This document shows positions 27,301-36,572 of a stretch of 64,000 bases of DNA, piece by piece. Position numbers and translations under genes: made by a program. Under the pieces are notes generated by a model, which ran no database searches, was not told where the DNA came from, and worked only from the letters and a program-made list of their open reading frames with translations. Positions within the stretch are counted from its first letter, which is position 1; each line of letters begins with the position of its first letter. Source of the stretch: Shimazuella alba (GTDB taxonomy: Bacteria; Bacillota; Bacilli; Thermoactinomycetales; Thermoactinomycetaceae). The stretch is taken from assembly GCF_009831235.1 (NCBI RefSeq), contig NZ_WUUL01000003.1, positions 124,001 to 188,000 of the forward strand, written 5' to 3'.

Positions 27301-27926
27301 GCTTGTTCTTTCAGGGGTTCCAATTGATTGCGGAGTTCGTGTATCAAATCGCGAATACGAACCAAATTCTGCTCTGCATCTGCTAGTTTTTTCTCTGCTT
27401 CTTTTTTTCGTGATTTGTATTTGACAATCCCAGCTGCTTCCTCAAAAATAGCTCTTCGATCTTCCGATTTGTTACTGATCATCTCTTCTATTCGACCTTG
27501 TCCAATCATCGAATATGCCTCTTTGCCGATCCCTGTATCCATGAACAGTTCTTGGATATCCTTCAGGCGGCATGATTGGCGATTTAAAAGATATTCGCTT
27601 TCCCCTGATCGATATACACGCCGCGTAACAGTTACTTCTGCATAGTCCAATGGTAATATTCGTTTTGAATTATCCATCGTGATAGATACTTCACAAAAAC
27701 CAACAGGTTTACGCGAATCACTGCCAATAAAGATAACATCTTCCATCTTCGAACCACGAAGAGATTTTGCACTTTGTTCTCCTAAAACCCAGCGAATGGC
27801 ATCTGTAACATTACTCTTGCCACTACCATTTGGTCCAACCACCGCCGTAATTCCAGGTACAAACTCTAACTCTGTTCGACTTGCAAAAGATTTAAATCCA
27901 GACATTTCAAGCCTTTTCAAATACAT
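24357..27926 (-). CDS. smc: Chromosome partition protein Smc
   Basis: 1189 residues, the full Bacillus length. N-terminal ATPase half with GPNGSGKSNVTDAIRWVLGE, about 300 residues of coiled coil, the globular hinge near residues 505-680 (GVIGAVAELIQVPKKVELA to DIVNPGGSMTGGS), a second coiled coil and the C-terminal half with signature LSGGERSLAALALLFA and Walker B PFCFLDEVDAALDE. Works with ScpAB in condensation and segregation of replicated origins. Directly upstream of ftsY; rnc, normally just before it, is 9 kb away beyond the transposon region. Confidence 0.98.
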   Translation of the reverse strand: MYLKRLEMSGFKSFASRTELEFVPGITAVVGPNGSGKSNVTDAIRWVLGEQSAKSLRGSKMEDVIFIGSDSRKPVGFCEVSITMDNSKRILPLDYAEVTVTRRVYRSGESEYLLNRQSCRLKDIQELFMDTGIGKEAYSMIGQGRIEEMISNKSEDRRAIFEEAAGIVKYKSRKKEAEKKLADAEQNLVRIRDLIHELRNQLEPLKEQAARAEQFKQWQQELTDVEISFYVHKIETLHEEWTKTSLQVKQLKEEHISGSTKQSKEEAELAQVKFQLMELEKKWEHLQSELLTVSEKVEKADAERQVWQERTKNRAEMEVKLQEQLDAYIAEYNAGEVEREEKQKQLAVKKEKLIKLQEQIHFIRTTSVSHEIEPEISPAKTEWELLKNKQYGMESEEKYLINKQKELEKNAALHEQEEKALQEEQDNYQQLVMEINQEIEAKKAHLQSQVTKASSLQSEKTQVLTKQKHLHSQLLQLEKQLVRTRSERDVLQSMEQNHAGFFQGVKAVLENRSITGVIGAVAELIQVPKKVELAMETALGGALQHVVVENEIAAREAISFLKEKRLGRATFLPMNVIKGRSIPSSELAKLEHINGYLGVADELVSTEARYRGICSQLLGTVLVVDHLTTANKVAQALSHRYRVVTLEGDIVNPGGSMTGGSRQSKTPNLLARGRQLEELNQEVHRYIDQQEKLQLEEKKVTAALSRIESEQQHLQMQIDEQLAQQKAFEAKRQENQFQLQNVTHHLERLANREQEEKAKRIQLQKTLVELAHAQQQNIKRMKELEYLLEKEEHARKQQVDDERERSSQLTEYRIEEAKLQQIVRSLEEDLRRMGEVQQKNKAFQQSTRAEQEKLLEMEDQGEEAWQALLATLYRHQETKKSLQVQIAELKEERDTCSQLNQELEHMVYENSKLLRTFEEKLHQQEVRMNRLDVELNHLLQKLAEEYETSFEGAKEKYGVPENPSQAERRVKSLKQKLDQLGDVNVGAIEEYQRLTERLTFLTTQEEDLLQAKQQLYQMIAQMVSEMGKRFADSFALIREEFQDVFVKMFGGGRADLQLSDTNNLLETGIEIVAQPPGKKLQQLSLLSGGERSLAALALLFAVLRIKPVPFCFLDEVDAALDEANLTRFTHYLQKFANQTQFIIITHRKHTMEGADVLYGITMQESGVSTLVSVKLEEYDEKREVAVAKA

Positions 27927-28373
27927 TTTGACGTAACCCTCCTTTCATTTGGTTTGACGTGCATATTGTAGCATAAAACGAGGATCGAGATATCCTTGAC
28001 AAATCCATTGACTTAAAAATTAAAATAATAAATCCATTATCCAGTTCTACTATTGCTATAGAAGCCATTTGTGAACAGAATCAGATCTTCAAACTCCCAT
28101 AGAGATATACATTTATTCTGAAACATGAAAGGTTTTATTTCTTTTTTATGCCTTTTACTCATAAAAACAGGTGAAAAGTCTTATTTATGTAATCAAACCT
28201 TGGCATTATTTATTCTAATCATGAATAAAACTCCCTATTTTTAACTAACTTTCATGAAGTAATGTTGTTTTGGGAAATGTAAAGCTAGAGGGGGTAAAAG
28301 CGGAAATAATAGTTGCTGGTTGCCTGATGAATAATCACCAGACAACCAGCACGGGCCGGAGATCCGTCCCTAT
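27927..28373. other. 447-base gap upstream of smc
   Basis: No open reading frame. It should hold the smc promoter (ribosome site AAAGGAGGG at 27935-27943). At 28315-28350 GCTGGTTGCCTG and CAGACAACCAGC form a 12-bp stem with one mismatch just after the stop of the orphan gene at 28374, resembling the hairpins after the other orphan genes. Otherwise AT-rich DNA with nothing recognised. Confidence 0.6.
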
Positions 28374-28568
28374 CTAGAATCGGAGGCTAACGCTCGAACC
28401 TCCATGCGGGTAACCATCGACATCGTCGTATCCACCCTCCCCGGAAATCAGGCTCCACGGCTGTGGCAGCTCTGCTGTGATGAGCTGAATGCTCGTGTGA
28501 CCAGTCAACAGACGATTGAGGTCGGATTTGATGAGAGGTTGGTGCGCTGAAAATTCGGCGACCGTCAT
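28374..28568 (-). CDS. Unrecognised 64-residue protein (orphan cassette)
   Basis: No family recognised. ATG 28568 has a very strong ribosome site (AGGAGGACAGTC). Starts MTVAEFSAHQPLIKSDLNRL and ends in a Gly/Asp/Tyr/Ser-rich tail SGEGGYDDVDGYPHGGSS. G+C visibly above the flanks (for example GCCGAATTTTCAGCGCACC). The Gly-rich tail superficially recalls a ribosomal-peptide precursor, but no modifying enzyme is near. Single gene, followed by a near-perfect hairpin at 28315-28350. Confidence 0.6.
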   Translation of the reverse strand: MTVAEFSAHQPLIKSDLNRLLTGHTSIQLITAELPQPWSLISGEGGYDDVDGYPHGGSSVSLRF

Positions 28569-28725
28569 GACTGTCCTCCTAGTGATTCTTGTCCCTCTTT
28601 ATCAAAGAGGGAACTATGACATTATTATACTAAATATTGTAGAAAATGAAATTGGTAGTTGTGTATTATCATATTTTTTTAACGTTCTTTCTCTTATTTA
28701 TTCTAGAATAGTTGAGGTACCCTTT

Positions 28726-29331
28726 ATGATTTGGGATATATTTAATTACATAGGAATTGCCGCTTTTGCAATCAGTGGAGCGATGATGGCAATGGAAGAA
28801 ACCTATGATCTTTTTGGAGTTTATGTGCTAGGTTTTGTCACAACTTTTGGAGGAGGGGTGATTCGCAACATACTCATCGGGTTACCTGCTTCTATGCTGT
28901 GGGAACAAAAAATAGCGATCTACACTGCATTGACCGCGATTACTATCACCATTATTACGCCTATGTTGTGGTTACGTATGTGGAAACGTTTGCTTGTTCT
29001 TTTTGATGCGATTGGATTATCTGCTTTTTCTATTCAAGGGGCATTATTCGCTGTAGATCAACGACTGCCAATACATGCAATAATGGTTGCATCTGTATTA
29101 ACTGGTATTGGAGGTGGACTGATTCGAGATGTATTAGCAGGTAGAAAGCCTCTCTTACTTAAAGAAGATGTTTATGCGGTATGGTCCATGTTAAGCGGAT
29201 TTATCATAGGATTACACAAAGAAATTACTGATGTGGAGCTTTTTTTCGTATTTATTTTAGTAGTTACGATGCGAATGATTTCCGTCCATTATCAACTAAA
29301 ATTGCCACTTAAAATAGTATGGCATAATTGA
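28726..29331 (+). CDS. Trimeric intracellular cation channel (UPF0126/YicG-type) membrane protein
   Basis: About 201 residues with seven hydrophobic segments in two homologous halves. Each half carries the family glycine motif: SGAMMAMEETYDLFGVYVLGFVTTFGGGVIRN in the first and GALFAVDQRLPIHAIMVASVLTGIGGGLIRDVLAG in the second. Prokaryotic TRIC channels conduct potassium and other monovalent cations. The ATG at 28726 (GAGG eight bases upstream) gives the family's usual length; a longer reading from 28516 would overlap the orphan gene antisense. The stop codon overlaps the right end of the IS element, which may have trimmed the natural C-terminus. Confidence 0.88.
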   Translation: MIWDIFNYIGIAAFAISGAMMAMEETYDLFGVYVLGFVTTFGGGVIRNILIGLPASMLWEQKIAIYTALTAITITIITPMLWLRMWKRLLVLFDAIGLSAFSIQGALFAVDQRLPIHAIMVASVLTGIGGGLIRDVLAGRKPLLLKEDVYAVWSMLSGFIIGLHKEITDVELFFVFILVVTMRMISVHYQLKLPLKIVWHN

Positions 29332-29411
29332 ACACTCCCACCACCTACGCTATCGCTTAGAGGTTGGGGATTCTTAGGAACTCCCATCTACGGACGGGAT
29401 ATTTACTAAGC

Positions 29412-30519
29412 TTAGACCGCAGCCCCTGCGGCAAGCAGTCTTCTACCTTCTTGCAAAATGTTCGTTGCTGCGTTGATGTCCCTGTCGTGTTCTTCGTTAC
29501 ATTTAGGACATGTCCATGCTCTCAAGTTTAGATTCTTCACATCTTTGTTGCGGTAACCACAACAGGAACAGAGTTGGGACGATGGGAATGTTTTTCCTAC
29601 TTTCACTATTGTTCTTCCAAACCACTCTGCCTTATATGCTAACATGCTTGTGAATTCTGACCATGAAGCATCCGTAATCGACTTAGCTAACTTATGGTTT
29701 TTGACCATGCTCTTCACTTGCAAATCTTCCGTGCTGATTACTTGGTTTTCGTGAATCAACTTCGTAGAAAGCTTGTGAAGGAAATCATGGCGGGCATTTC
29801 CAATCTTCTCGTGGATTTTCGCTACTTTGGTTCGGGCTTTGTTCCAGTTGGAACCTCCTTTGGTACGTCTAAATAGGATGCGTTGTGCTTTTGCCAGTTT
29901 CTGTTCATATTGGCGGAAAAATCGATTTGGTTTGATTTTTTCACCATTCGAGAGTATTGCGAAATCTTTTAAACCAAGATCGATCCCAACTGCTTTTTTC
30001 TTAGCTGAAACATAGGGACAATGATTCCTTTCGCACAGAACGGAAATACTTTCCGGATGGATTGCGTCTGACCGTAGCGGAAAGAATACGTCCATCGACT
30101 TTACGAGACTTCGCAAACCTCACCCAGCCTAGTTTCGGAAGTTTGATTTTATCCTCTTCTATTTGGATATTTTGATTTACACATTGACTCGTGTAAGACT
30201 GCACCCGATTTCTCTTGGATTTCAATCTGGGTTGACCATTCTGTTTCTTGAAAAACCGCTTAAATGAATCATCCACATTTCGCAGTGCTCGTTGTAGAGA
30301 AGTGGAATCTACTTCTTTTAACCATTCTATTTCCTTTTTTAAAGCGGTTAGTAGTTTGGAACAAGCGTGATAGGTCAATCTTTTGCCCGTTTCTTTGTAG
30401 GTATCATTCCATTTTCCCAAGAAGTGATTGAAAACAAAGCGACTACAGCCAATGGATTTGTTAATAAGAGTTGTTTGGTCTTCATTCGGATAGAGTCGAA
30501 ATTGGAATGCTTGGTGCAT
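29412..30519 (-). pseudogene. tnpB: TnpB RNA-guided nuclease, copy 1, one frameshift
   Basis: Starts at ATG 30519 (GGGAGGTGAAAAGC upstream), reads FQFRLYPNEDQTTLINKSIG, and shifts frame near 30040-30060, after SGKYF, into [17 protein letters not shown]. The rest is intact: RuvC-I Asp in [10 protein letters not shown], RuvC-II Glu in [10 protein letters not shown], zinc ribbon [10 protein letters not shown]...[11 protein letters not shown] and the RuvC-III Asp in DRDINAATN. TnpB proteins cut DNA guided by an omega RNA made from the tnpB 3' end and the element's right end. All catalytic residues survive, so the inactivation looks recent. Related to copy 2, which is more damaged. Confidence 0.85.
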
Positions 30520-30588
30520 CTGCTTTTCACCTCCCTTTTCCTGTAGTATATACACATAGAACATATGTTTCAACTGGTGGTTATACAA

Positions 30589-30699
30589 GGGGGCCTCGTA
30601 CCATTTCGGGAAAAACACACGTTTAGACATATTTCGGACACAATTTAACCGACTACCTACACGTTAAGGGAAATAGTCGGTGTTTTATTTGACTTTTTA
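30589..30699 (+). repeat. Left 111-bp terminal inverted repeat of the Tn3-family transposon
   Basis: Matches the reverse complement of 36570-36680 with only a handful of differences over 111 bases, far beyond the usual 38. Within it ACCGACTA and TAGTCGGT form an internal hairpin. The inner edge coincides with the tnpA stop codon (30700-30702). Confidence 0.9.
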
Positions 30700-33680
30700 T
30701 TATTGAAATCTTTTCTCTCTCAAAGGACGAAGATTATCTAAAGGAACTCGTTGCTTTAGATTCCAAATATAATCACCTGTGAGATTCACGTGTTCCCATC
30801 CTAACGGGGAGAGATGCTTTAAATATTCTTCTGGAATATCTATCCCTTTTGCTCGCAAGGTGTCAACTGCTTGAGCAATATAAACCGTATTCCATAGAAT
30901 AATCGCGGAGACAACTAGTTGGATACCACTTGCCCGATGGGATTGGTCTTCATAGGATCGATCTCGTATTTCTCCTAATCGGTTAGAAGCTACCGCTCTT
31001 TTTAACGCATTTGCTGACTCTCCTTTATTCAAACCAATTTGAACCCGTTTACGGAATGCTGGATCTTGTATCCAATTTAAGATATGTAAGCTATGTTCAA
31101 TTCGTCCAACTTCACGTAAGGCCATAGATAGTCCATTTTGACGAGGGTAGGAACTCAATTTTTTTAAAATCAAGGATGCAGTTACGGTACCACGGGCTAC
31201 AGAACTAGTGAGATGTAAGAGATGATCCCAATTTTCCTTGATTGGTTTTGGTTTTATCTTTTGATTGCTCATTAGAAAAGATAGTTCTGCATATTGTCTA
31301 GGCTTATGGAAAGCATAGATTTTGTTTGTTCCTAAGCTTTTCACTCTGGGAGCGAATCGGAATCCAAATAGATGACACATTGCAAAAATATGATCCACAA
31401 ATCCTGCCGTATCCGTGTAATGCTCTTCAATTTTCAATTCGGTTTCATGATTCAATAGTCCGTCGATAATATGCGGAGCTTCTTTTTCTGCAGAACTGAT
31501 TACTTTTACAAAGAAGGGACTATATTGATCCGATAGATGGGAATAAAACTTTATTCTGGGATCGGAACCATAGTGTGTATTGACTTGTGCAGATGATCTC
31601 GCTTGATGTCCAGCTCGAAAATCTTGACCATCCGATGAAGAAGTCGTTCCATCTCCAAAATAAATCGAAAACGGATGAGTATGATGGAAATCAACGAGTT
31701 CTGCTTGTGCTTTGGAATAAGTCTCCTCTCGTATGTACCAATCGGCTACCCAAGCAAGTTGTTCATAGGTGATCCCAGGACAAGCATCTGCCATTTTGGA
31801 TAATCCCAAATTGATCCCATCTGCTAAGAGGGCAGCAAACAAAGTCGATTTTTCTCTTGGCTCAGAGTTGTTATGGAGATGGGTGAAATGTCTCGTGAAG
31901 TGAGTCCATCCATCTACTTCTACTAATAGGTCTGTGAGCTTAATTCGTGGTAATAAATCGTACACGTGTTGAAGGAGAACTTCTGCTTCTTCTGGGACTG
32001 TTTTTTTCAACTCAGAAATTTTGATTTTTTGATTTTCAATGGTCACATCAGGCAACTCCTTGTTTCGAATCAACTGAGTAACTTTGTTTAATTCGGCTTC
32101 TAATACTTCTTGCCTTTCTTGTAAATAGTGATCGACATTCGTTGGAATCTTTAGTGGAATTTGATTGGCTTGTTTGATTTCGGTCCATGTCTCCGGCGTT
32201 AACAAATAATCTTCAAAGTCTTTATATTGTCGACTTCCTACGACCCACATATCCCCAGAACGAAGATGATTGCGAAGTTCTGACATGACACAAATTTCAT
32301 AGTAATGCCGATCAATTTCATTCTCTTTGAACACATGTTTCTGCCATTTTGGTTTCACAAAATCGATAGGTGCATCCTCTGGAACCTTTCTTTTACGAGC
32401 CTTATTCAATGATTGCAGAAGATGAAGAGCTTGTAACAAGGATTCACTTGGATGAGAAGCTTTAAATACATAGGTATTGAGCATCCGAGGGACAAATTTC
32501 CGCATGCTATTGTAGTGGTCATCCAACAACTCAAAAAAATCAAATTCGATTGGACGAGCGAGTTGATCCGCCTCTTCTACGGTTTGCACAAATTGATCCC
32601 AAGAAATAATCGATTGTATTGTTTCAAACGGATCTTGTTCGGACTCTTTTGCCTCAATGAGAGCTTTCCCTACTTGAGCATAGAGGCGCACTTTTTCATT
32701 GATGGATTTGCCATCTTTCTTAAAATCATCATTGCCTTTCTGTTCTTTGCGATTAAACATTTTTCCTATTAACTTATCGTGCATATCTAAACCATGGTCG
32801 ATAAGAAACGCGTAGGTATGCATGAGAAAAGCCATGATGGTTGCATGACGCTTTAATGGCTGGAAACGAGCCAAATGTTGATTCGAGTAACGTGCTCCCT
32901 CTCTAGCCATTTGCAATAGACGGTTTTGATGTACATCTCTTCCATTGTTTAGTGGCAATTGAAGCTGCCCAATAAAATCATGTCGATCTAGGATCTTATG
33001 AAAACTCTTACTGGATAGGGAATGAGGCGGTTTACGTAGCCAAGTGAGATAGGATTGTTTTGTGCCTTCTCGTAACTTTAGCAATCGATCTAGACTTTCA
33101 CATTGTTCTGTTGTTAGTCCCTTGGTTAACTGTTTGTATGTAAGTTTTTTTGCTCTTTCTCGCACAGACCAGCCCAAGTGCTCGATGGTGTAGATAGCAG
33201 GAAGAATAACTTTTCGATTTCTCATTTCTGTCACGAGTGATTCAACTAAAATAATCCCTTTATTGGTACTCATCGCCGTTGGTAGAAGCCAATGAGCAAG
33301 TTCTCTATATTCTTTTGAAGTGAAGGCTCGATATCCAAACTGATTTCTAATTTTTCGTAAATGTTCTCGTCTTGTTTCTCCACCTCTGGAACCGGCGTAA
33401 TTCTTTAGGGAATCCGGAGAGATTCCAATCTGTTTGGAAATATAATGAAGAATCAATTCTGGTATCGATTCATTAGATGCTAATGGGCGTCCTGGAAAAC
33501 GAAGATAACAAATTTGAATTGCATATCCTAGACGATTGGAGGCACCACGTTGTTGGTGAATCACAGATTTCTCTTCGGGTGTAATGGTGTAATATCGAGC
33601 CAATTCTCGCTGATCCATGTTTCAGGTACTTCATAAAATTGTTGACGCTGGGAAGGTGTCAATAATTCTCTTGTTGCCAA
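30700..33680 (-). pseudogene. tnpA: Tn3-family transposase TnpA, probable N-terminal frameshift
   Basis: The long reading 30700-33618 gives 972 residues with the N-terminal DUF4158 domain and a C-terminal DDE domain (GDGTTSSSDGQDFRAGHQ for the first Asp, MALREVGRIEHSLHIL for the Glu region). The true start is likely the TTG at 33680, seven bases after GGAGGG: it reads LATRELLTPSQRQQFYEVPE, the standard opening of the family, and then needs a one-base shift at about 33619 to join MDQRELARYYT. So either the gene is frameshifted at codon 21 or it now starts at the inner ATG 33618, which lacks a ribosome site. Transposition competence is doubtful. Confidence 0.85.
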
Positions 33681-33853
33681 CGAACTTCCCTCCTAATGTG
33701 TATTCTAGTTGTTAAATTGTTTCAAAAGTAATATGAATAAAAAAGTATCCAACGATTGTGGATACTTAGTACAATAACTGAAGTAACTTTAGATTAGCAA
33801 ATAAGTATTGTAAAACTGATTACAACCCGCAATGAAAACATAAAAATCCCTAC

Positions 33854-33888
33854 ATTCAAACAAAGCCTAACTTAGACTTTGTTTGAAC
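33854..33888. other. Hairpin upstream of the transposon's small minus-strand gene
   Basis: TTCAAACAAAG and CTTTGTTTGAA form an 11-bp stem in the interval 33681-33996 between tnpA and the small gene. No coding sequence is seen in that interval. No T-run follows, so its role is unclear. Confidence 0.4.
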
Positions 33889-33996
33889 ATTGTATCTATG
33901 TTAAATATAGATTTTTTCGGGGGGCGACTTAAAATTCAGTCACCCATCTCAAGACCTTTATCCGTAGAAATAAGCCTTGAGAGTCGCTTGACTGGA

Positions 33997-34170
33997 TCAA
34001 CTATACATCCAGTCAATAATTTCAGAACCTACAGTCTGAAGAACTCGCTTTTGCAATTTGATCATTCTGGCGATTTCTTGACGAATTTCCAGATTTCCCA
34101 GAAGAGCACTCTGGAGTGATTCCTGATTGGGTTGCTTATTCCCCTTTTTCGGGGGGATATGCAAAAACAT
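33997..34170 (-). CDS. Possible 57-residue helical protein in the transposon
   Basis: ATG 34170 is preceded by AAGAAGTAGG with very short spacing. The product starts MFLHIPPKKGNKQPNQESL and continues as an amphipathic helix: LLGNLEIRQEIARMIKLQKR. The stop codon lies inside a hairpin (GACTGGAT/ATCCAGTC, around 33990-34016). The pattern suggests a small helical DNA- or protein-binding peptide, but no family is recognised. Could be chance. Confidence 0.35.
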   Translation of the reverse strand: MFLHIPPKKGNKQPNQESLQSALLGNLEIRQEIARMIKLQKRVLQTVGSEIIDWMYS

Positions 34171-34288
34171 CCTACTTCTTAATTATTTAGTAATATATAA
34201 TCATTTAATGTATTGGAAACAATTATGAAATAATTAAATGCTACTGTAACACTTGTAATTAAATATTACATTTTTGGAGGGTTTTATA

Positions 34289-34738
34289 ATGAAGAAAATT
34301 ACTATGGTCTCATTTCTAGTTACTAGCGCTTTAGCTTTACTACTTACCGGATGCACGGAAACCGAAGCAGATAAAAAGGCTCCAGTCACAAAACAAGAGG
34401 CACCCGCATCGACAGAATCAACAGAAGAAAGTCCTGAAAGCAAAGTAACTGTATCACCAGAACATGAAAAGTTAATCAAAGACGCATGGGAACAAGCAAA
34501 ACAAGGGAAGCAAATACCTATGAATGAGAAGTATAAGCAAGTTTCTTGGGCGGAAATAGAAAAAGTATTAGCAGATTACCAAGGGATGACTGGACCAGAA
34601 GACGGTGGTTCAACCAGTTTCTCAGCAGGCAAATATACCATTACATTTTTCTTCAACTGTACTGGTAAATGTGTTGATTCACCAAAATGGTATGAGTCGA
34701 AACTCGTATCGATGGGGGTTGAAGAAGCAACTCCGTAA
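34289..34738 (+). CDS. Putative lipoprotein carried by the transposon
   Basis: 149 residues. Type II signal peptide MKKITMVSFLVTSALALLLTGC with lipobox LTGC, so it should be lipid-anchored on the outer face of the membrane. A Glu/Ser/Thr/Pro-rich linker follows (about residues 25-55) and then a compact domain with two cysteines (FFFNCTGKCVDSPKWYESKL), perhaps a disulfide. Family not recognised. ATG 34289 follows GGAGGG. It is passenger cargo between tnpA and the resolvase; function in the transposon is unknown. Confidence 0.75.
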   Translation: MKKITMVSFLVTSALALLLTGCTETEADKKAPVTKQEAPASTESTEESPESKVTVSPEHEKLIKDAWEQAKQGKQIPMNEKYKQVSWAEIEKVLADYQGMTGPEDGGSTSFSAGKYTITFFFNCTGKCVDSPKWYESKLVSMGVEEATP

Positions 34739-34850
34739 CAAAGTAAAGTATACTTTTTGATTTAGCCGTATAGGGGGTACGGAATCGATTCGAAGAATGA
34801 GGGGCCACTCTGGAAATTAATTACATAATTACACCGAGTTGTTGTGGTTT

Positions 34851-34943
34851 TTACTTTGCTAAATAGCGATAAACAGTGGTACGAGAGATCTCCATCATTT
34901 CAGCGATATCTCTAATGGGGTAAGAACCAGCAACTGAACGACG
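34851..34943 (-). pseudogene. Relic of a second resolvase (C-terminal helix-turn-helix only)
   Basis: On the minus strand the last 31 codons read SVAGSYPIRDIAEMMEISRT then TVYRYLAK and stop. This matches the tail of the resolvase at 36031 (TPIKDIAKMMDTSRNTVYRYLAK) but in the opposite orientation and truncated. It implies that the transposon carried, or absorbed, another serine resolvase before the present one. Confidence 0.75.
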
Positions 34944-35146
34944 AAGTGTAATTTGCCTAAATATTGGAAAATATGATTCTTTTCAGTCGTAGAACTAGGT
35001 GAAGTAATTATATTGAGAACGAAGAGATAACTCTATTAAGCTCTTCTTGAGCATCTGTTATTGCTAATTTTGTTTCAAAAACGAAACAATTAAGAAATAT
35101 TTTCTTGATAAAATAGGGTCATTCCTAGTTAAAAGGAAGATGTTAA

Positions 35147-35569
35147 TTGAAAACTTTGTCAAAATCCATTAGCCTTTTCGTAGTAGCAAGTGCAATTCTT
35201 TTAGGGGGGATAAGTTTTCCTCAGGAATCGGATGCAAAACCTAAATGTTTGGTCAAAGGGAGTGTAGATGTAAATTCAGGATCCGGTAAGCCTTCTAAAC
35301 ATTTTTATTTCACAGCAAAACAAGATTTTAAACCATACATCGATATGACCTTTTATGGAGATAAAAAAGGTGATGGGCAAATCACGCTTCTAGGAAATGG
35401 TGCCCTCGATGAAGGCGGGTTTAAAAGTTTCAAATATACTACAAAAAAACAGACTAAGACTTTCCTACTAAATAACAAAAAAGCAAAAAAGAATAAGAAA
35501 TATGAGCTGTACTTTGTAAGCGAAAAGAACAAACCACTTCATGTGAAATCTTTTTGTCTTCATGGTTAA
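35147..35569 (+). CDS. Secreted protein of unknown function carried by the transposon
   Basis: 140 residues from TTG 35147 (AAAAGGAAG upstream). N-terminal signal peptide with hydrophobic core ISLFVVASAILLGGISF, likely cleaved near SDA-KP. The mature part is basic and lysine-rich (KKQTKTFLLNNKKAKKNKKYEL) with two cysteines (CLVKG near the start, SFCLHG at the end) and a beta-sandwich-like pattern. No family recognised. Ends at a strong terminator. With the lipoprotein it forms the transposon's exported cargo. Confidence 0.75.
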   Translation: MKTLSKSISLFVVASAILLGGISFPQESDAKPKCLVKGSVDVNSGSGKPSKHFYFTAKQDFKPYIDMTFYGDKKGDGQITLLGNGALDEGGFKSFKYTTKKQTKTFLLNNKKAKKNKKYELYFVSEKNKPLHVKSFCLHG

Positions 35570-35589
35570 AGTTTTCATAAATACTTACC

Positions 35590-35628
35590 AACTGATTGTT
35601 TTAGATTTTAAACAATCAGTTTTTTTAT
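35590..35628 (+). terminator. Terminator after the secreted-protein gene
   Basis: AACTGATTGTT (35590-35600) pairs with AACAATCAGTT (35611-35621) and is followed by TTTTTT. Strong intrinsic terminator. Confidence 0.92.
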
Positions 35629-36030
35629 TACTTTATACTTGGGTGTTTTTGCCTATGCCTCGAAAAGATATAATTTATAATTTTCAGATATTTACGTGGT
35701 GAGGATACGACTCCCTGGATCAGTTGGCTGACAAGCAACCAAGAAAGCAGTTACGGTTCAGATGATGAGCATCGATAGCTTCGAACGAAAAGTGAGCACC
35801 TCTTGTCCAATCTTTCAATCAGAGCAATATCCTTGCTATGAGTATACAATAATAACTGAATCACTACGATTAAGGAGTTGTCCAGAAAGTTGTATGTTTC
35901 TGAACACACTTATTCGGCGCACGGAATCAACAAAATCTTCCTTTCATTGTGTCCAAAAACTCTGTAAAATTATGTATGTTCAGTTTGATACTGGTATCCA
36001 AGATATCTTACACGAAGGGACTATAGAAAG
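35629..36030. other. Region before the resolvase, likely res site
   Basis: No convincing gene in 402 bases. Tn3-family resolution sites normally lie next to tnpR, so a res site is expected here; AT-rich dyads such as GATATAATTTATAATTTTC (around 35670) and TTGTATGTTTCTGAACACA (around 35890) are possible subsites. This is inference from position. Confidence 0.4.
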
Positions 36031-36572
36031 ATGAAGGTGGGTTATGCCCGTGTTTCTACGCTAGACCAAAATCTCGATCTACAACTTGACGCTTTAACAA
36101 AACATGGCTGTGAACGGATTTTTCAAGATAGAGTTAGTGGAATAGCAGATAAACGAAAAGGACTAAAAGAAGTTATCCAATATGTTCGTCTTGGAGACAC
36201 CTTGATGGTTTGGCGGTTAGATCGTTTAGGTCGTACCATGCATCATTTGATTCAGGTTGTAAATGACTTAAACAATCGTGGAGTGAGCTTTCACAGTCTT
36301 CAGGAGAATATTACGATGGATCGCTCGAACGCCATAGGACAGTTAATGTTTCATTTGTTTGCTTCCTTTGCTGAGTTTGAGCGAAACTTGATTCGAGAAA
36401 GAACAGAGCTGCAGCTCGTGCAAGAGGACGCTTAGGTGGCAGACCTGAGAAATTAGGAAAGAAAGAAGAAGAGATGATTAAAACACTTGCCACAAATAAA
36501 ACTCCCATTAAAGATATTGCCAAAATGATGGATACCTCTCGTAACACTGTTTATCGCTATCTAGCAAAGTAA
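36031..36572 (+). pseudogene. tnpR: Serine resolvase/invertase of the transposon, frameshifted
   Basis: The N-terminal catalytic domain is complete: YARVSTLDQNLDLQLDAL with the nucleophilic Ser, VWRLDRLGR, and AEFERNLIRERT. A frameshift at about 36405 then ends the reading at TAG 36434; in the next frame the tail resumes as RAAARARGRLGGRPEKLG and TPIKDIAKMMDTSRNTVYRYLAK to the stop at 36570. Without the tail the protein lacks its helix-turn-helix, so it should not bind DNA. The stop lies at the inner edge of the right terminal repeat. Confidence 0.85.

Noticed and set aside
28374-28568. Ribosomally made, modified peptide precursor (Gly/Asp/Tyr-rich tail)
   Set aside because: No radical-SAM, lanthionine, cyclodehydratase or ATP-grasp gene nearby, and no clear cleavage motif; kept only as an orphan gene.
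28516-28725. 70-codon N-terminal extension of the TRIC-type channel
   Set aside because: It overlaps the orphan gene antisense, exceeds the family length and lacks a ribosome site; ATG 28726 fits better.
30030-30070. Programmed frameshift in tnpB
   Set aside because: No slippery heptamer or following structure recognised, and copy 2 is broken at other places; ordinary mutation is more likely.
36401-36440. Programmed frameshift in the resolvase
   Set aside because: The short product would lack the DNA-binding domain that resolvases need, and no slippery sequence is seen.
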